A stretch of 63,876 nucleotides of DNA. Source: JBBQVS01 sp038211295 (GTDB lineage Bacteria; Chloroflexota; Ktedonobacteria; Ktedonobacterales; Ktedonobacteraceae). The notes below the pieces were generated by a model, which had not been told where the DNA came from, ran no database searches, and saw only the letters and a list, made by a program, of their open reading frames with translations. The translations under genes were made by a program, and so were the position numbers. The DNA lies in the NCBI GenBank assembly GCA_038211295.1, contig JBBQVS010000014.1, forward strand, positions 1 through 63,876. Reading direction: 5' to 3'. Shown here piece after piece: positions 63,716 through 63,876 of this stretch; position 1 is the first letter of the stretch; each line of letters begins with the position of its first letter.

Positions 63716-63770
63716 CCCGCGCTTTTAAGGCGGGAATAGAAAGGCGTTCCTTGCGGGGCGTGATGGGAAG
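63716..63770. other. GC-rich hairpin block before the RHH gene
   Basis: CCCGC and GCGGG around GCTTTTAAG, and CCCCGC further pairing with GCGGGG at about 63754, resemble end structures of TnpB/IS200-IS605 elements. The element itself would lie outside the window. Confidence 0.35.
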
Positions 63771-63774
63771 GGGC

Positions 63775-63803
63775 TTGACAAATGGTATACATAGGCGTAT
63801 AAT
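63775..63803 (+). promoter_or_regulatory. Consensus sigma-70 promoter of the RHH gene
   Basis: TTGACA (63775-63780) and TATAAT (63798-63803) are exact consensus boxes with a 17-nt spacer. ATGGTA (from 63782) and TACCAT (63807-63812) form an inverted repeat around the -10 box, a probable operator for the RHH product. Confidence 0.75.
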
Positions 63804-63810
63804 ACATACC

Positions 63811-63876
63811 ATGAACACACAGAATAGGAACCCTGTTATCAGAGTCGAAGCACAAACACGCAAACACCTTAAAATG
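63811..63876 (+). CDS. RHH (CopG/antitoxin-like) protein, 3' end outside window
   Basis: Twenty-two codons are visible from ATG 63811. The text NPVIRVEAQTRKHLKM has the short beta strand (VIRVEA) and the start of helix 1 typical of ribbon-helix-helix repressors and antitoxins. The ATG lies 7 nt after the -10 box, so the mRNA is leaderless or nearly so. The position behind a palindromic promoter suggests autoregulation. A toxin gene or a tnpB gene is expected next, as at 13067-14376. Confidence 0.5.
   Translation, partial: MNTQNRNPVIRVEAQTRKHLKM

Overview
The window looks like a chromosomal segment of a spore-forming, filamentous-type Chloroflexota bacterium (class Ktedonobacteria or a close relative). 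This is inferred from the mix of genes: Hanks-type kinase and FHA proteins with proline-rich linkers, a bacterial XPB helicase with its Bax1/DUF790 nuclease partner, CopC-CopD fusions, RHS proteins, TnpB elements, trehalose synthesis and a MeaB/B12 module. No rRNA, tRNA or ribosomal gene is present to settle it.

Layout. 1-860: the end of an RHS locus (a hydrophobic RHS tip, an SRPBCC fragment, a decayed RHS-core relic). 0.9-10.4 kb: envelope and housekeeping genes (PLDc_N protein, M23 peptidase with Ig-like tail, TolB-like propeller, HD hydrolase, FemAB transferase, two TrkA/RCK proteins, AI-2E-type permease, a membrane FG-GAP-like protein behind a LexA-like box). 10.9-18.4 kb: Bax1/DUF790 nuclease and XPB helicase on the minus strand, separated by a TnpB element with a small RHH ORF and by a kinase-like receptor lacking the catalytic Asp. 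18.5-24 kb: small helical protein, EamA transporter, MeaB with the B12-binding subunit, an Eco57I-like methyltransferase, RNase III. 23.8-31.9 kb: CopC-CopD operon with two beta-propeller proteins, ChrA, an ABC exporter. 32-49.4 kb: FHA protein, aldose epimerase, FtsH, GH16-like protein, a second CopC-CopD neighbourhood, glycosyltransferase, transglutaminase, double-FHA protein, MBL hydrolase. 49.7-54.9 kb: a large RHS gene, an orphan RHS tip cassette, small two-TM proteins after each tip, and a 149-bp inverted repeat. 55-63.6 kb: KAS III, GNAT, PAP2, HisC, OtsA and OtsB. The last 66 bp start another RHH protein behind a consensus promoter.

The most interesting part is the RHS region. The 1.1-kb-long core is followed by variable, glycine/alanine-rich membrane-type C-terminal tips. 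A second tip sits downstream behind an exact-length 270-bp copy of the core-tip junction that lacks a proper start. Each complete tip is followed by a short two-TM ORF, as expected of a toxin/immunity cassette array. The main RHS gene is also interrupted by a G6 tract: removing one G would fuse a signal peptide to the mature protein. Most convergent gene pairs are closed by very long perfect hairpins (up to 32-bp arms). All functions are read from motifs by eye; no database search was run.
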